A stretch of DNA of 64,000 nucleotides from an uncultured Pelagibacteraceae bacterium (lineage in GTDB: Bacteria; Pseudomonadota; Alphaproteobacteria; Pelagibacterales; Pelagibacteraceae): the NCBI GenBank assembly GCA_902582155.1, contig CACHRI010000001.1, positions 194,376-258,375 of the forward strand. Direction: 5' to 3'. The notes beneath the pieces were generated by a model. It worked only from the letters and a program-made list of their open reading frames with translations, made no database searches and was not told where the DNA came from. Position 1 is the first letter of the stretch, and each line of letters starts with the position of its first letter. Position numbers and translations under genes: made by a program. Shown here piece by piece: positions 49,749 through 58,328 of this stretch.

Positions 49749-51108
49749 TACTAAATATGTTCTCAATTTCTTTAAGTTGATCTCTATTTGCTAGTAAAAC
49801 AACAAGATCATCTTTTTCAAAAACAAAGTCACTTCTTGGAATAATTACTTGTTCTCCTCTAATTATTGCTCCAACTCTAACATTTTCTGGCAAATTACTA
49901 TCTTTAATTTTCTTATTTAAGAGTTCTGATTTTTCAATCACTTTAGCTTCGATAAATTCATATTCGCCATCAAGTAGCGAATATACAGTTGCAATTGTAC
50001 CTCGATGAACATGTTCCATAATTCTTGAGACTGTTGTCATACGTGGATCTACTAAATCATCAATATTTAAAGAACTTTGTAATAAACTATAATTTGATTT
50101 ATTTACTATGGCTATTGTCCTTTTGGTTTGACCAGTTTTTTCAGCTAATACACAAGCCATAATATTATTTTCGTCATCATTAGTTAAAGCTAATACTGTT
50201 TCTGATTCTTCTAAATTAGCCTCTTTCAAAATCTCTTCGTCAAGTGCATCCCCATTAATTACTATAGAAGAAGTAAGTTCCGCAGCTATTTCTTCGGCTC
50301 TACTTTTATTTTTCTCAATTATTTTAATTCTAGCTCCGTCAAAATTCTCCTCTAGCATTTTTGCTAAATGAAGACCAATATTTCCTCCCCCAATAATTAA
50401 TATTTTTTTTGAGGTTTTTTCTACGTGGCCAAAAGCTTTAAGAATTTCATTTAATTGATCACTGCTAACAACAACATAAACGTTGTCGCCTTCAATTAAC
50501 TTGTCATCTTTTTTTAAAAATTTAAATTTTTCTTTTCTTACTAGCCCAACTATATTTGCTCTAAAATTAGGGAATTTTTCTGTTAGTTTTTTAAGGGGGG
50601 TGTTGATTATTGGACAAGATTTTTCAATCGCTATTTCGAGCATTTTAACTTTATTGTTTCCAAATGGAACGTTATCTAATGCACCTGGTGCCTCTAATCT
50701 TCTAAATAAAGATTTAGCAACCTCTTTTTCTGGTGAAATTATTACGTCAATTGGAATATTTGATTTGTTATAGAGTTTATTCCACTTTCCTTCTAAGAAA
50801 TCTTTTGTTCTTATTCTAGCTATTTTTTTTGAAATATTAAAAAGAGAGCTAGCTAATTGACATACAACCATATTTGTTTCATCGTTTCGGGTAACAGCTA
50901 TGATCATGTCAGTATTTTCCGCCCCTGCGTTTTCTAAAACAGAAGGTAATGTTGCTCTACCTACAATACCTTTTACATCCTGAGTGTCATTTATTTTTTT
51001 AATGTCCTCTGAGGATTGATCTATAACTGTTACAGAGTGACCTTGTGAAGATAACTGCTTACTTATTGAAAAGCCAACTTTGCCGGCTCCACATATAATA
51101 ATGTTCAT
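49741..51108 (-). CDS. trkA: Trk system potassium uptake regulatory protein TrkA
   Basis: Peripheral NAD-binding subunit that gates TrkH/TrkG potassium channels. It has two tandem RCK modules: MNIIICGAGKVGFSISKQLS at 1-20 and ILIIGGGNIGLHLAKMLEEN (about 236-255). Each is followed by a TrkA_C domain, the last near VGAIIRGEQVIIPRSDFVFE. It has 455 aa. It follows ntrX after two bases, and the ntrY-ntrX-trkA order is conserved in alphaproteobacteria. The usual downstream hfq is replaced by the convergent glycan genes. Confidence 0.95.
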   Translation of the reverse strand: MNIIICGAGKVGFSISKQLSSQGHSVTVIDQSSEDIKKINDTQDVKGIVGRATLPSVLENAGAENTDMIIAVTRNDETNMVVCQLASSLFNISKKIARIRTKDFLEGKWNKLYNKSNIPIDVIISPEKEVAKSLFRRLEAPGALDNVPFGNNKVKMLEIAIEKSCPIINTPLKKLTEKFPNFRANIVGLVRKEKFKFLKKDDKLIEGDNVYVVVSSDQLNEILKAFGHVEKTSKKILIIGGGNIGLHLAKMLEENFDGARIKIIEKNKSRAEEIAAELTSSIVINGDALDEEILKEANLEESETVLALTNDDENNIMACVLAEKTGQTKRTIAIVNKSNYSLLQSSLNIDDLVDPRMTTVSRIMEHVHRGTIATVYSLLDGEYEFIEAKVIEKSELLNKKIKDSNLPENVRVGAIIRGEQVIIPRSDFVFEKDDLVVLLANRDQLKEIENIFSII

Positions 51109-51110
51109 AT

Positions 51111-52481
51111 TTAATTTATACCTTTAATACCTAATAACTTTAACTTTCTGTGTAAAGCAGATCTTTCCATGCCGATGAAGTCGGCTGTTTTAGAGATATT
51201 TCCATGATTTTTTTTTAGTTGAATAGTAAGATATTCTTTTTCAAATTGCTCTCTCGCCTCTTTGAGTGGTGAGGAAAAAGTATCTTTTAAAAGATTTTCG
51301 TTTTTTATTGAACTCTTATTTGTCAAAATATCATTTATTGAATTGTTAATATTTTCTTTGCTTTCATTAGTTGAAAGAATAGTTATTCGTTCAATCAAGT
51401 TTCTTAGCTCTCTAACATTTCCAGGCCAATTGTAAGTATAAAGTTGATCATTTTTTGTATCTATTTCTATTTCTTGAACTCCATTAATTTCTGAAATCTT
51501 CTTTTTAAAATAATTAATAAGGTCTGGTATGTCTTCAGTTCTTGATGTTAAAGGGCTAATTTCAATAGGGACCACATTAAGTCTATGGTAGAGGTCTTCT
51601 CTAAAATTTCCATTATTCACCTCCTCAATCAGATTTCTGGATGTAGATGATATTATTCTTATATTAACATTAATATCTTTTTTTCCATTAACTCTTTTAA
51701 ATTTTTGATCAATTAGCACTCTTAAAATATTTGCCTGGGTTTCAATAGGTATTTCCGTTACTTCATCAATTAATAATGTTCCTTTGTTAGCTCTATCAAA
51801 AGCGCCAAATGAAGTTGTGCCGCCTTCAAATTCTTGACCGAATAATTCTTTTTCATAAGTTTTCTCTTTTAATGAAGCTGCATTTATTACAATAAATGGC
51901 TTTTTATTCCTAGATGAATGTTTATGTATTTTTCTGGCTACTAATTCTTTTCCAGATCCAGTTGGACCTGATATTAAGACTCTACTTTCTGTATTAGATA
52001 ATTTTTCAATTGTCTTTTTAACTTTAATTATTGACTGACTGTTTCCAATTAATTCAAAAGAGTGAAAAAGTTTGTCTTCAATTATATCTTTTTCTATCTT
52101 TAAATTTGCAGTCTCTAATGCCCTATTCACATAATTCAAAAGTTTGCCTGTTGAAAAGGACGCTCCTTTTTCTATAAATTCATATGCTCCTAATCTTATT
52201 GACTCTAAAGCGATTTTTACTGTTGCATGCCCAGATATCATAATTACGGGTATGGAGTTATTTTTTCTCATTAATATTTTTAATAAATCAATACCATCTT
52301 TGTCATCCCTATCTAGCTTTATATCTATAATTGCTAAATCTGGGATTTTTTTATTAATTTCTAGTAAAGCTTGATCAAAATTAGCTGCTGATCTTACATT
52401 AAAATTTTTTTCTTTAAGAATGTTGCAAATTAAAAATCTTATGTCTGGATTATCGTCTATAACTAAAATTTCCTTATTCAT
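51111..52481 (-). CDS. ntrX: NtrX-type response regulator lacking the GAFTGA loop
   Basis: Receiver (phosphoacceptor D53, with SGHA and the K105 region), AAA+ domain (Walker A GPTGSGKE at 172-179; GTLLIDE as Walker B) and a C-terminal Fis-type helix-turn-helix (GNISKTADFIGMERSALHRK). Where sigma-54 activators have ELFG...GAFTGA, this protein reads ELFGQEFEGGTTSFGAFDRA (about 213-231), so the sigma-54 contact loop is missing. That is typical of alphaproteobacterial NtrX, which acts with the housekeeping sigma factor. It has 456 aa and is three bases after ntrY. Confidence 0.93.
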   Translation of the reverse strand: MNKEILVIDDNPDIRFLICNILKEKNFNVRSAANFDQALLEINKKIPDLAIIDIKLDRDDKDGIDLLKILMRKNNSIPVIMISGHATVKIALESIRLGAYEFIEKGASFSTGKLLNYVNRALETANLKIEKDIIEDKLFHSFELIGNSQSIIKVKKTIEKLSNTESRVLISGPTGSGKELVARKIHKHSSRNKKPFIVINAASLKEKTYEKELFGQEFEGGTTSFGAFDRANKGTLLIDEVTEIPIETQANILRVLIDQKFKRVNGKKDINVNIRIISSTSRNLIEEVNNGNFREDLYHRLNVVPIEISPLTSRTEDIPDLINYFKKKISEINGVQEIEIDTKNDQLYTYNWPGNVRELRNLIERITILSTNESKENINNSINDILTNKSSIKNENLLKDTFSSPLKEAREQFEKEYLTIQLKKNHGNISKTADFIGMERSALHRKLKLLGIKGIN

Positions 52482-52484
52482 AAA

Positions 52485-54248
52485 TTAATAACAAGGCAAC
52501 CATATTTCAATAGTGGTTCCTTTATTCTTTTTTATTAAAAATTCTCCAGAATGTTCATTAATGATTTTACTTACTATTGGCAACCCAAGTCCAGTTCCAT
52601 TTTTTTTTGTAGTAAAATAAGGTGTCATCGCTTTTTTTGTATCCGGTATTCCTTCACCATTATCTTTTATAATAGTGATTATATAATCATTATTTCTATA
52701 AATTACTATGTCAATTTTTCCTTTATAATTAGGCTTTTTATTTAAAATTTCTACAATCGACTCATCTGCATTTTTTATTAAATTAATAAATACTCTATAT
52801 AACTGATCCTCGTCTCCTGTGACAAAATTATTTTTAGTATTTTCAAAAACTATTTCGCTTTTCAAAGATACCTTCAATAAATTTACGGCCCTTGAAATAA
52901 CTTTATTTATATCAATTTTTTTTGTAACAGGCCTTGGCATTCTAGCAAAATTTGAAAACTCATTTACAAGATTTTCGATATCTTTAATTTGACGATTAAT
53001 GGTTTGCAAGTATTCATTAAACTGATTTTTGTCTTCATTTATTTTAGATGAATATTTTTCCTTTAGTCTGTCTATGGATAATTGAATAGGAGTTAGTGGG
53101 TTTTTAATTTCGTGAGCAAGTTTTCTAGCAACGATTTCCCATGCTTCATATCTTTCGGTAACTAATAACTTATCTTGCTGTCTTTTAAGTCTGGTTATCA
53201 TATTATTAAAATTAGTATTTAATCTTTTAAACTCATCATCAGCTTCTATTTCTGGTACTTTTGTATCCAACTCTCCTTTACTTATATTTTCAGATGCGCT
53301 TATTAAATTAATTATTGGCCTAGTTAATCTTCTTGCAAACATTATTGCAACTGCAGTTGATAAAAATAGCAGTAAAGTAACAACAATAATATAAATGATT
53401 GCAAATGTAATTTTTATTCCAGTTTGACTATTCTCAACAGAATAATAAAAATCAACAGCTTTTTCGGTTTCATTTAAATATTTTAAAATATCGGGTTCAA
53501 TATTTCTTGAAATATACAAATAAGTATCAATAAAATTACTAAGTTTAATCATTGCTGATGTTTTATTTTCAAAGTTTCCTGGGATAATGACTGGAACTCC
53601 AGTGATAGCTTCATCAAAAGTTTCTTCACCCGGCATTGAAAAATTATTTTTATTTATAGCTGTATCTGAAATTAAAACATTGCCTGCACTGTCTATAAGA
53701 TAAATATCGTCAATTCTTCTCAGGATTTTTTCTGCATTTAACACTCTTAAAAATTGATTTGGATTAGTATAAAAAAGATTGGAAGCTCTATTTAAACCAA
53801 CGCTCATCAAAATAACGTCGGACTTTACATTTTTCTTACTTTCTTCAAGATAATTTATTGCTACATCATTAGAATTATTGACCGCTTGAGAAATCTTATC
53901 ATCAAAATATTTTTGTAATCCAAAATTGAAAATAAAAAGTGAGAATATCGCAATTAATAAAGACGGAATAAATGTAAATAATGAAAATAAAGAAATATAT
54001 TTAATATTTGTTTGCGAACCAGATTTATTTTTTTTTCCTTCTCGATAAAAACGCAAGAAATTTCTAAATATTAAATAAAAGAAGATTAGAAGTAATATTA
54101 TATCGATTGATAGTAATATTAATAAATTTTTTTCAGTAAGTGAAATAAAGCCTTCATTTATAAAAGTCAGAAATGTAAGAATCCCTAGAAAAACACAGGT
54201 AATTGACGATAAAATAATCCAATTAAAATTTTTAATTATTTTAAACAT
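52485..54248 (-). CDS. ntrY: NtrY-type sensor histidine kinase without PAS domain
   Basis: Inner-membrane sensor kinase for NtrX. Three N-terminal hydrophobic segments (about 10-30, 41-62, 84-110) precede a periplasmic domain of about 165 residues and a fourth helix (279-304). HAMP (305-355) follows, then directly the HisKA domain with H379 in LAHEIKNPLTPIQLS. The ATPase domain has NADESI, DNGEGIP and GTGLGLPIVSKI. At 587 aa it is shorter than the 700+ aa NtrY of many relatives because no PAS domain lies between HAMP and HisKA. The ATG abuts a 12-bp palindrome. Confidence 0.92.
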   Translation of the reverse strand: MFKIIKNFNWIILSSITCVFLGILTFLTFINEGFISLTEKNLLILLSIDIILLLIFFYLIFRNFLRFYREGKKNKSGSQTNIKYISLFSLFTFIPSLLIAIFSLFIFNFGLQKYFDDKISQAVNNSNDVAINYLEESKKNVKSDVILMSVGLNRASNLFYTNPNQFLRVLNAEKILRRIDDIYLIDSAGNVLISDTAINKNNFSMPGEETFDEAITGVPVIIPGNFENKTSAMIKLSNFIDTYLYISRNIEPDILKYLNETEKAVDFYYSVENSQTGIKITFAIIYIIVVTLLLFLSTAVAIMFARRLTRPIINLISASENISKGELDTKVPEIEADDEFKRLNTNFNNMITRLKRQQDKLLVTERYEAWEIVARKLAHEIKNPLTPIQLSIDRLKEKYSSKINEDKNQFNEYLQTINRQIKDIENLVNEFSNFARMPRPVTKKIDINKVISRAVNLLKVSLKSEIVFENTKNNFVTGDEDQLYRVFINLIKNADESIVEILNKKPNYKGKIDIVIYRNNDYIITIIKDNGEGIPDTKKAMTPYFTTKKNGTGLGLPIVSKIINEHSGEFLIKKNKGTTIEIWLPCY

Positions 54249-54260
54249 ATAGTTAACTAT
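54249..54260. promoter_or_regulatory. 12-bp perfect palindrome next to the ntrY start
   Basis: ATAGTTAACTAT fills the bases immediately before the ntrY ATG in the 40-bp gap shared with divergent ispDF. It could be an operator for autoregulation. It also overlaps a possible -35 (TTAACT, 54253-54258) that pairs with TATAAA at 54275-54280 for ispDF. A/T-rich palindromes arise by chance, so this is tentative. Confidence 0.3.
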
Positions 54261-54288
54261 TTATATAAATATTATATAAAATCATACA

Positions 54289-55434
54289 ATGAGTTTTTCT
54301 TTAATCATATTAGCTGGTGGCAAAAGCCAAAGATTTAGATCTAATATCAGTAAACCTTATCAAAAAATAGCCGGTAAATCATTAATAGAGATAATTATAG
54401 ATAAGGCACTCAAATTCAACCAAATTAAAAAAATAATTGTTGTATACAACGTTAATGACAAAAAACTGTTAAAATCATTAAATTTAAAAAACATAAAATT
54501 TATTAAAGGCGGAGAAACTAGACAGCAGTCTACATTTAATGCTCTAAAATACCTTAATAAAACCAAAGGTGTTACAAAAGTTTTGATACACGATGCAGCT
54601 AGGCCTAATTTTTCAAGTAATTTATTAAAAGAAATAATTAAAAAGATGAAAAATTATAACTCAGTGATACCAATGTTAAAAATTAATGACGCTATTAAAC
54701 AAAAAATGGACTCAAGTTTAAATGAGTACATTGTAAGTAAAAGTAGAAAAAATATGTTTTTAACTCAAACCCCACAAGCTTTTATTTTTAAAGAAATTTT
54801 TCGATTACATAATGAAAATTCAAACAAGTATTTAGATGATGATATTTCTCTTTTTACAGATATTAATAAGGTTAAATTTGTAGAAGGAGAAAAAAATAAT
54901 TTTAAAGTTACAGAATACGAGGATTTTCTTAATTTAAAAAATATATATAAATCAAAAATAAGTTTAGGAATCGGCTTTGATGTACATAGATTAGTTCCTA
55001 ATAGAAAATTATATTTAGGTGGCTTAAAAATAAACTCTTCTTTAGGAACTTTGGGTCACTCTGATGGTGATCCTGTTTTACATTCAATTACTGATGCAAT
55101 TCTTGGAGCGAGTGGAATGGGAGATATAGGTCAATTATTTTCAGACAAAAAAAATAAGTACAAGAATATAAGATCAACTGTTTTACTTAAAGTGGTTATT
55201 GATAAAGTTATTAAGAAAGGATATTTCATAAACAATATTGATTTAAATATTATTACTCAAACTCCAAAAATTCAAAAATATAAAAAGAAAATGATAGATA
55301 TAATTTCAAAAATTTGTAAGATTTCAAAAAATAATATTAACATCAAAGGGAAAACAACCGAAAAACTTGGTATAATTGGAAAGGAAAAAGCTATTGCTTG
55401 TGAGGTAATCGCTTCAATAATTAAATATGATTAA
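54289..55434 (+). CDS. ispDF: Bifunctional 2-C-methyl-D-erythritol 4-phosphate cytidylyltransferase / 2,4-cyclodiphosphate synthase
   Basis: A fusion of two steps of the MEP isoprenoid pathway (381 aa). IspD occupies about 1-220, with ILAGGKSQRFRSNISKPYQK at 7-26, DAARPNFS and TQTPQAF. IspF occupies about 223-381, with IGFDVHRLVPNRKLYLGGL (metal-binding D and H), GHSDGDPVLHSITDAILGAS and the C-terminal TTEKLGIIGKEKAIACE. The fusion is known from alphaproteobacteria and some epsilonproteobacteria. It overlaps pgpA by eight bases. Confidence 0.96.
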   Translation: MSFSLIILAGGKSQRFRSNISKPYQKIAGKSLIEIIIDKALKFNQIKKIIVVYNVNDKKLLKSLNLKNIKFIKGGETRQQSTFNALKYLNKTKGVTKVLIHDAARPNFSSNLLKEIIKKMKNYNSVIPMLKINDAIKQKMDSSLNEYIVSKSRKNMFLTQTPQAFIFKEIFRLHNENSNKYLDDDISLFTDINKVKFVEGEKNNFKVTEYEDFLNLKNIYKSKISLGIGFDVHRLVPNRKLYLGGLKINSSLGTLGHSDGDPVLHSITDAILGASGMGDIGQLFSDKKNKYKNIRSTVLLKVVIDKVIKKGYFINNIDLNIITQTPKIQKYKKKMIDIISKICKISKNNINIKGKTTEKLGIIGKEKAIACEVIASIIKYD

Positions 55435-55930
55435 GAATTTAAATTTTTTATTTGTAACATTTTTTGGTATAGGAACTATAAGATATGCCCCTGGCACTGT
55501 AACATCTTTAATAACAACAGTTTTTCTTTTCAGTTTATTTCATATTATAGATTTATCTAACAATTTTATATTAATTTTTCTTCTTGTAATTCTAATTTTA
55601 TCGTTTCCTGCAGTTAAAATGTATATTGAAGGAAATGAAAATAAAGATCCTCAAGAGGTTGTTATAGACGAGGTAATAGGTCAATCTATTCCGATTTATC
55701 TTTATGAAGTTTCACATGGGACTGAAAAAATATTTGGTGAGGCTATCTTATTTTATATATATATATTTATTTTATTTAGGTTTTTTGACATTAAGAAACC
55801 GTACCCAATTAATTTAATAGAAAAAAAATTTAGGAATAATTTTGGTGTCATTTTTGATGATATAATTTCAGGATTTTACGTCGTTTTTACTTTAATAATA
55901 TTTATGACAATTAAATCAAAGTTTTTCTAA
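55427..55930 (+). CDS. pgpA: Phosphatidylglycerophosphatase A
   Basis: Inner-membrane phosphatase that makes phosphatidylglycerol from phosphatidylglycerophosphate. The 167-aa sequence has the family signature FGIGTIRYAPGTVTSLITT near residues 14-32, and DPQEVVIDEVIGQSI near 72-86 with the acidic residues of the active site. It ends FGVIFDDIISGFYV, with hydrophobic helices between. It overlaps ispDF and abuts pncC, forming a three-gene operon. Confidence 0.92.
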   Translation: MIKNLNFLFVTFFGIGTIRYAPGTVTSLITTVFLFSLFHIIDLSNNFILIFLLVILILSFPAVKMYIEGNENKDPQEVVIDEVIGQSIPIYLYEVSHGTEKIFGEAILFYIYIFILFRFFDIKKPYPINLIEKKFRNNFGVIFDDIISGFYVVFTLIIFMTIKSKFF

Positions 55931-56388
55931 TGAAAAAGATAATTTCAATTTTAATTAAAAGAAATATTACAATATCTGTAGCTGAGTCTTGTACTGGGGG
56001 AATGCTCTCATCCAAATTTACTTCAATAAGTGGCTCATCTAAAATATTTAAAATGGGATTAGTAACTTATTCAAATGAATCAAAAATTAATATTTTAAAA
56101 ATACCAAAAAAAACTATTGAAAAATATGGCGCTGTAAGTGTTCAGTGTTGTTTAGCGATGGTTAATAATTTGAGCAAAATTAGTAAAAGTAAAATTAATA
56201 TTGCTATAACTGGGATAGCTGGACCAAAAGGAGGAACTAGGAACAAACCTGTGGGACTTGTTTATATTGGTTTAAAGACGGGGAAAATTATAAAAATTAA
56301 TAAATTTATTTTTAAGAAAAAAGGAAGAATTCCAATACAAAAAGCAACTACTGAAAAAGCTATAAAATTAATTGGCGATTTTCTCTAA
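55930..56388 (+). CDS. pncC: CinA C-terminal-type nicotinamide-nucleotide amidohydrolase
   Basis: Hydrolyses NMN to nicotinic acid mononucleotide for NAD recycling. The 152-aa protein is the stand-alone C-terminal (PncC) form with no CinA N-terminal domain. SVAESCTGGMLSSKFTSISG (about 16-35), FKMGLVTYSNESKINIL, and AITGIAGPKGGTRNKPVGLV (about 98-117) are conserved. It overlaps pgpA by one base and its 3' end overlaps the convergent 97-aa gene by 21 bp. Confidence 0.93.
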   Translation: MKKIISILIKRNITISVAESCTGGMLSSKFTSISGSSKIFKMGLVTYSNESKINILKIPKKTIEKYGAVSVQCCLAMVNNLSKISKSKINIAITGIAGPKGGTRNKPVGLVYIGLKTGKIIKINKFIFKKKGRIPIQKATTEKAIKLIGDFL

Positions 56389-56661
56389 AATTTGTGAGGC
56401 AAAAATATTTAAAAGAAAAAATATAGCTAATACATCTAAATAAAGGAGAAAAACTAGTTTGTTTCTTAATCTTCTTTTGTTTAATATTTCATCATTATCA
56501 GGCTTAAAATCCTCTTTTTTTGATGGCTTAAAGTCATAAGAAAATTTCCAATAGTTATCATCAGTCTCATTGGGGTCACCAGTCCTAAAAAACTTAATAT
56601 ACTCTACTAAATACCACCAAACTATTAAAAAAAATAATATTAATAAAAAAGTACCTAGCAT
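56368..56661 (-). CDS. Small two-helix membrane protein of unknown function
   Basis: I do not recognise a family. The 97-aa protein has an N-terminal hydrophobic helix (about 3-24, ending before EYIKFFRTGDPNE), a central hydrophilic part with DDNYWKFSYDFKPSKKEDFK (about 34-53), then a Lys/Arg-rich segment and a second helix (about 70-90, VFLLYLDVLAIFFLLNIFAS). It abuts the Coq10/RatA-like gene (one-base overlap) and is probably co-translated with it. It overlaps convergent pncC by 21 bp. Confidence 0.75.
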   Translation of the reverse strand: MLGTFLLILFFLIVWWYLVEYIKFFRTGDPNETDDNYWKFSYDFKPSKKEDFKPDNDEILNKRRLRNKLVFLLYLDVLAIFFLLNIFASQILEKIAN

Positions 56662-57104
56662 TATTTATATATACTGATGGCTCTTTTTTCAAAAGCCTCG
56701 GCAATTTTATTTAATCCAAAGCTAAAAGATTTTTTCATAATATTATTTAATAAATTATTTTTTAATTGGAAATCAATATGAAACTCAAGCTGAGTAGAAT
56801 TATTTATTTCTTTAAATTTCCACTCATTTTTTAAATGTGTGAGAGGACCGTCAATATTCGTAACTAAAATTTTATCTTTTTCTTTATAGTAAAGGACTAA
56901 ACTTGTATATGTCTCATGTATGATACTTTTGCCAACTTTTAAATCAGCCTTAATTTCAATTAAATCGCTACTCTCTTTTCTTGAGTGTACTTTCCCACTT
57001 AAACACCATGGAACAAATTCAGGATATTTTTCAATATCAAGAACCATGTGAATCAATTGATTTTTTTTACAAGGAATGATCTTTTTTATTGATGCTGCTG
57101 ACAT
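56661..57104 (-). CDS. Coq10/RatA-like START-domain protein (SRPBCC family)
   Basis: A 147-aa member of the polyketide cyclase/START group. Coq10 homologues bind ubiquinone and support respiration; E. coli RatA was described as a ribosome-association inhibitor. Family features are [20 protein letters not shown] (about 20-39), the [14 protein letters not shown] strand and a C-terminal helix [15 protein letters not shown]. In alphaproteobacteria this gene commonly follows lipA, as here. Its start overlaps the lipA end by 19 bp. The Coq10-like role is the more likely one, but not proven by sequence. Confidence 0.85.
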   Translation of the reverse strand: MSAASIKKIIPCKKNQLIHMVLDIEKYPEFVPWCLSGKVHSRKESSDLIEIKADLKVGKSIIHETYTSLVLYYKEKDKILVTNIDGPLTHLKNEWKFKEINNSTQLEFHIDFQLKNNLLNNIMKKSFSFGLNKIAEAFEKRAISIYK

Positions 57105-58033
57105 TCAAGCTGTTTATTTCTTGCATCTTGTAATTTTTTAAAATCTTCATCCGCGTGATATGATGATCTTGTTAAAGGTGATGAAGATACTAATAAAAAA
57201 CCTTTCGTTTTTGCTATTTCTTTAAACTCTTTGAATTCATCTGGAGTATAGTATCGTGATAAAGGGTGATGTTTTGGTGAAGGTTGCAGATATTGACCAA
57301 TAGTTATAAAGTCTACTTCAGCAGATCTTAGATCATCCATTACTTGGATTATTTCTTCTTTGGTTTCACCCAATCCGACCATAATTCCTGATTTAGTAAA
57401 AATTTTTTTGTTAAATTTTTTTGCATTTTTTAGAAGTTCTAACGAGGCAAAGTAACGTGCTCCAGGTCTAACCTTAGTGTAAAGTCTTGGAACTGTTTCA
57501 ATGTTGTGATTAAAAACATCTAACTCGGATTGTAAAATTTTTTTATATGCTTCCCCTTTACGCAAAAAATCTGGTGTTAAAACCTCGATTGAAGTTTCTG
57601 GGTTTTTGTTTCTCGTGGCTTCAACAACCTTAAAAAAATGTTCAGAGCCTCCGTCATCAAGATCATCTCTGTCAACAGATGTTATAACGACGTGTTTTAA
57701 ATTTAAACTTTTTACTGCATTAGCAATTTTCAAAGGTTCAAAAATGTCAAGTTCATTAGGTTTTCCAGTTTTAACATCACAAAATGCGCAAGCTCTTGTA
57801 CATGTGTCACCCATTATCATAAATGTAGCATGTTTCTTGCTCCAACATTCTGTTATATTAGGACAATTAGCTTCCTGACATACTGTTACTAAATTATTTT
57901 GGTTTACAATTTTTCTTGTTTGAAAAAAAACTTGTGAGTTAACGATCTTAGATCGTATCCATTCAGGTTTCTTTTTAATAGGATTAAAAGGTTTATTAAC
58001 TTTTTCTGGGTGTCTTTTGTCTCTATCTATCAT
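57086..58033 (-). CDS. lipA: Lipoyl synthase
   Basis: Radical-SAM enzyme that inserts two sulfurs into octanoyl groups. The auxiliary cluster cysteines are C52, C57 and C63 ([12 protein letters not shown]), and the SAM cluster is C78-x3-C82-x2-C85 (CTRACAFC). The C-terminal R289-S-S-Y-H motif that supplies the serine ligand of the auxiliary cluster is intact. It has 315 aa. It works after LipB, encoded at 12.8 kb. It overlaps ftsB by four bases and the Coq10-like gene by 19. Confidence 0.97.
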   Translation of the reverse strand: MIDRDKRHPEKVNKPFNPIKKKPEWIRSKIVNSQVFFQTRKIVNQNNLVTVCQEANCPNITECWSKKHATFMIMGDTCTRACAFCDVKTGKPNELDIFEPLKIANAVKSLNLKHVVITSVDRDDLDDGGSEHFFKVVEATRNKNPETSIEVLTPDFLRKGEAYKKILQSELDVFNHNIETVPRLYTKVRPGARYFASLELLKNAKKFNKKIFTKSGIMVGLGETKEEIIQVMDDLRSAEVDFITIGQYLQPSPKHHPLSRYYTPDEFKEFKEIAKTKGFLLVSSSPLTRSSYHADEDFKKLQDARNKQLECQQHQ

Positions 58034-58326
58034 TTCAATTTTATAATTAATTCGTCTTTTTTTCCAAATTTTAATTTTTCTCTATAAATCGTTTCAACAT
58101 AATCAAAATCTAATTTTGTTGATAAAAGTTGGTTTTTTTTCTCATACTCATCAAATTTACTAGAAAGATTTCTTTCTTTGTTCATTAAATTTTTTTGTTT
58201 TTTTTCTTTTTCATAATATGAAACTAACCCTCTTTCACCCCCTATTAAATTTGTGGCGATGTATAAAGTTAAAAGAACATTTAATAACAATAATTTCTTT
58301 TTTTTTAAAAAGTTAAAAAGTCTCAT
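58030..58326 (-). CDS. ftsB: FtsB/DivIC-like septum formation initiator
   Basis: Bitopic division protein that bridges FtsL and FtsQ. The 98-aa sequence has a short basic N-terminus, one helix (about 11-28, [20 protein letters not shown]), [20 protein letters not shown] (a family-typical G-x-x-G-L-x-x-Y pattern) and a coiled coil of about 40 residues. It sits between eno and lipA, next to eno as in many proteobacteria. Confidence 0.88.
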   Translation of the reverse strand: MRLFNFLKKKKLLLLNVLLTLYIATNLIGGERGLVSYYEKEKKQKNLMNKERNLSSKFDEYEKKNQLLSTKLDFDYVETIYREKLKFGKKDELIIKLK

Positions 58327-58328
58327 AA

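Noticed and set aside
56661..57104. RatA-type toxin reading of the Coq10-like gene
   Set aside because: No antitoxin partner is adjacent, and the lipA neighbourhood fits the respiratory Coq10-type role better.
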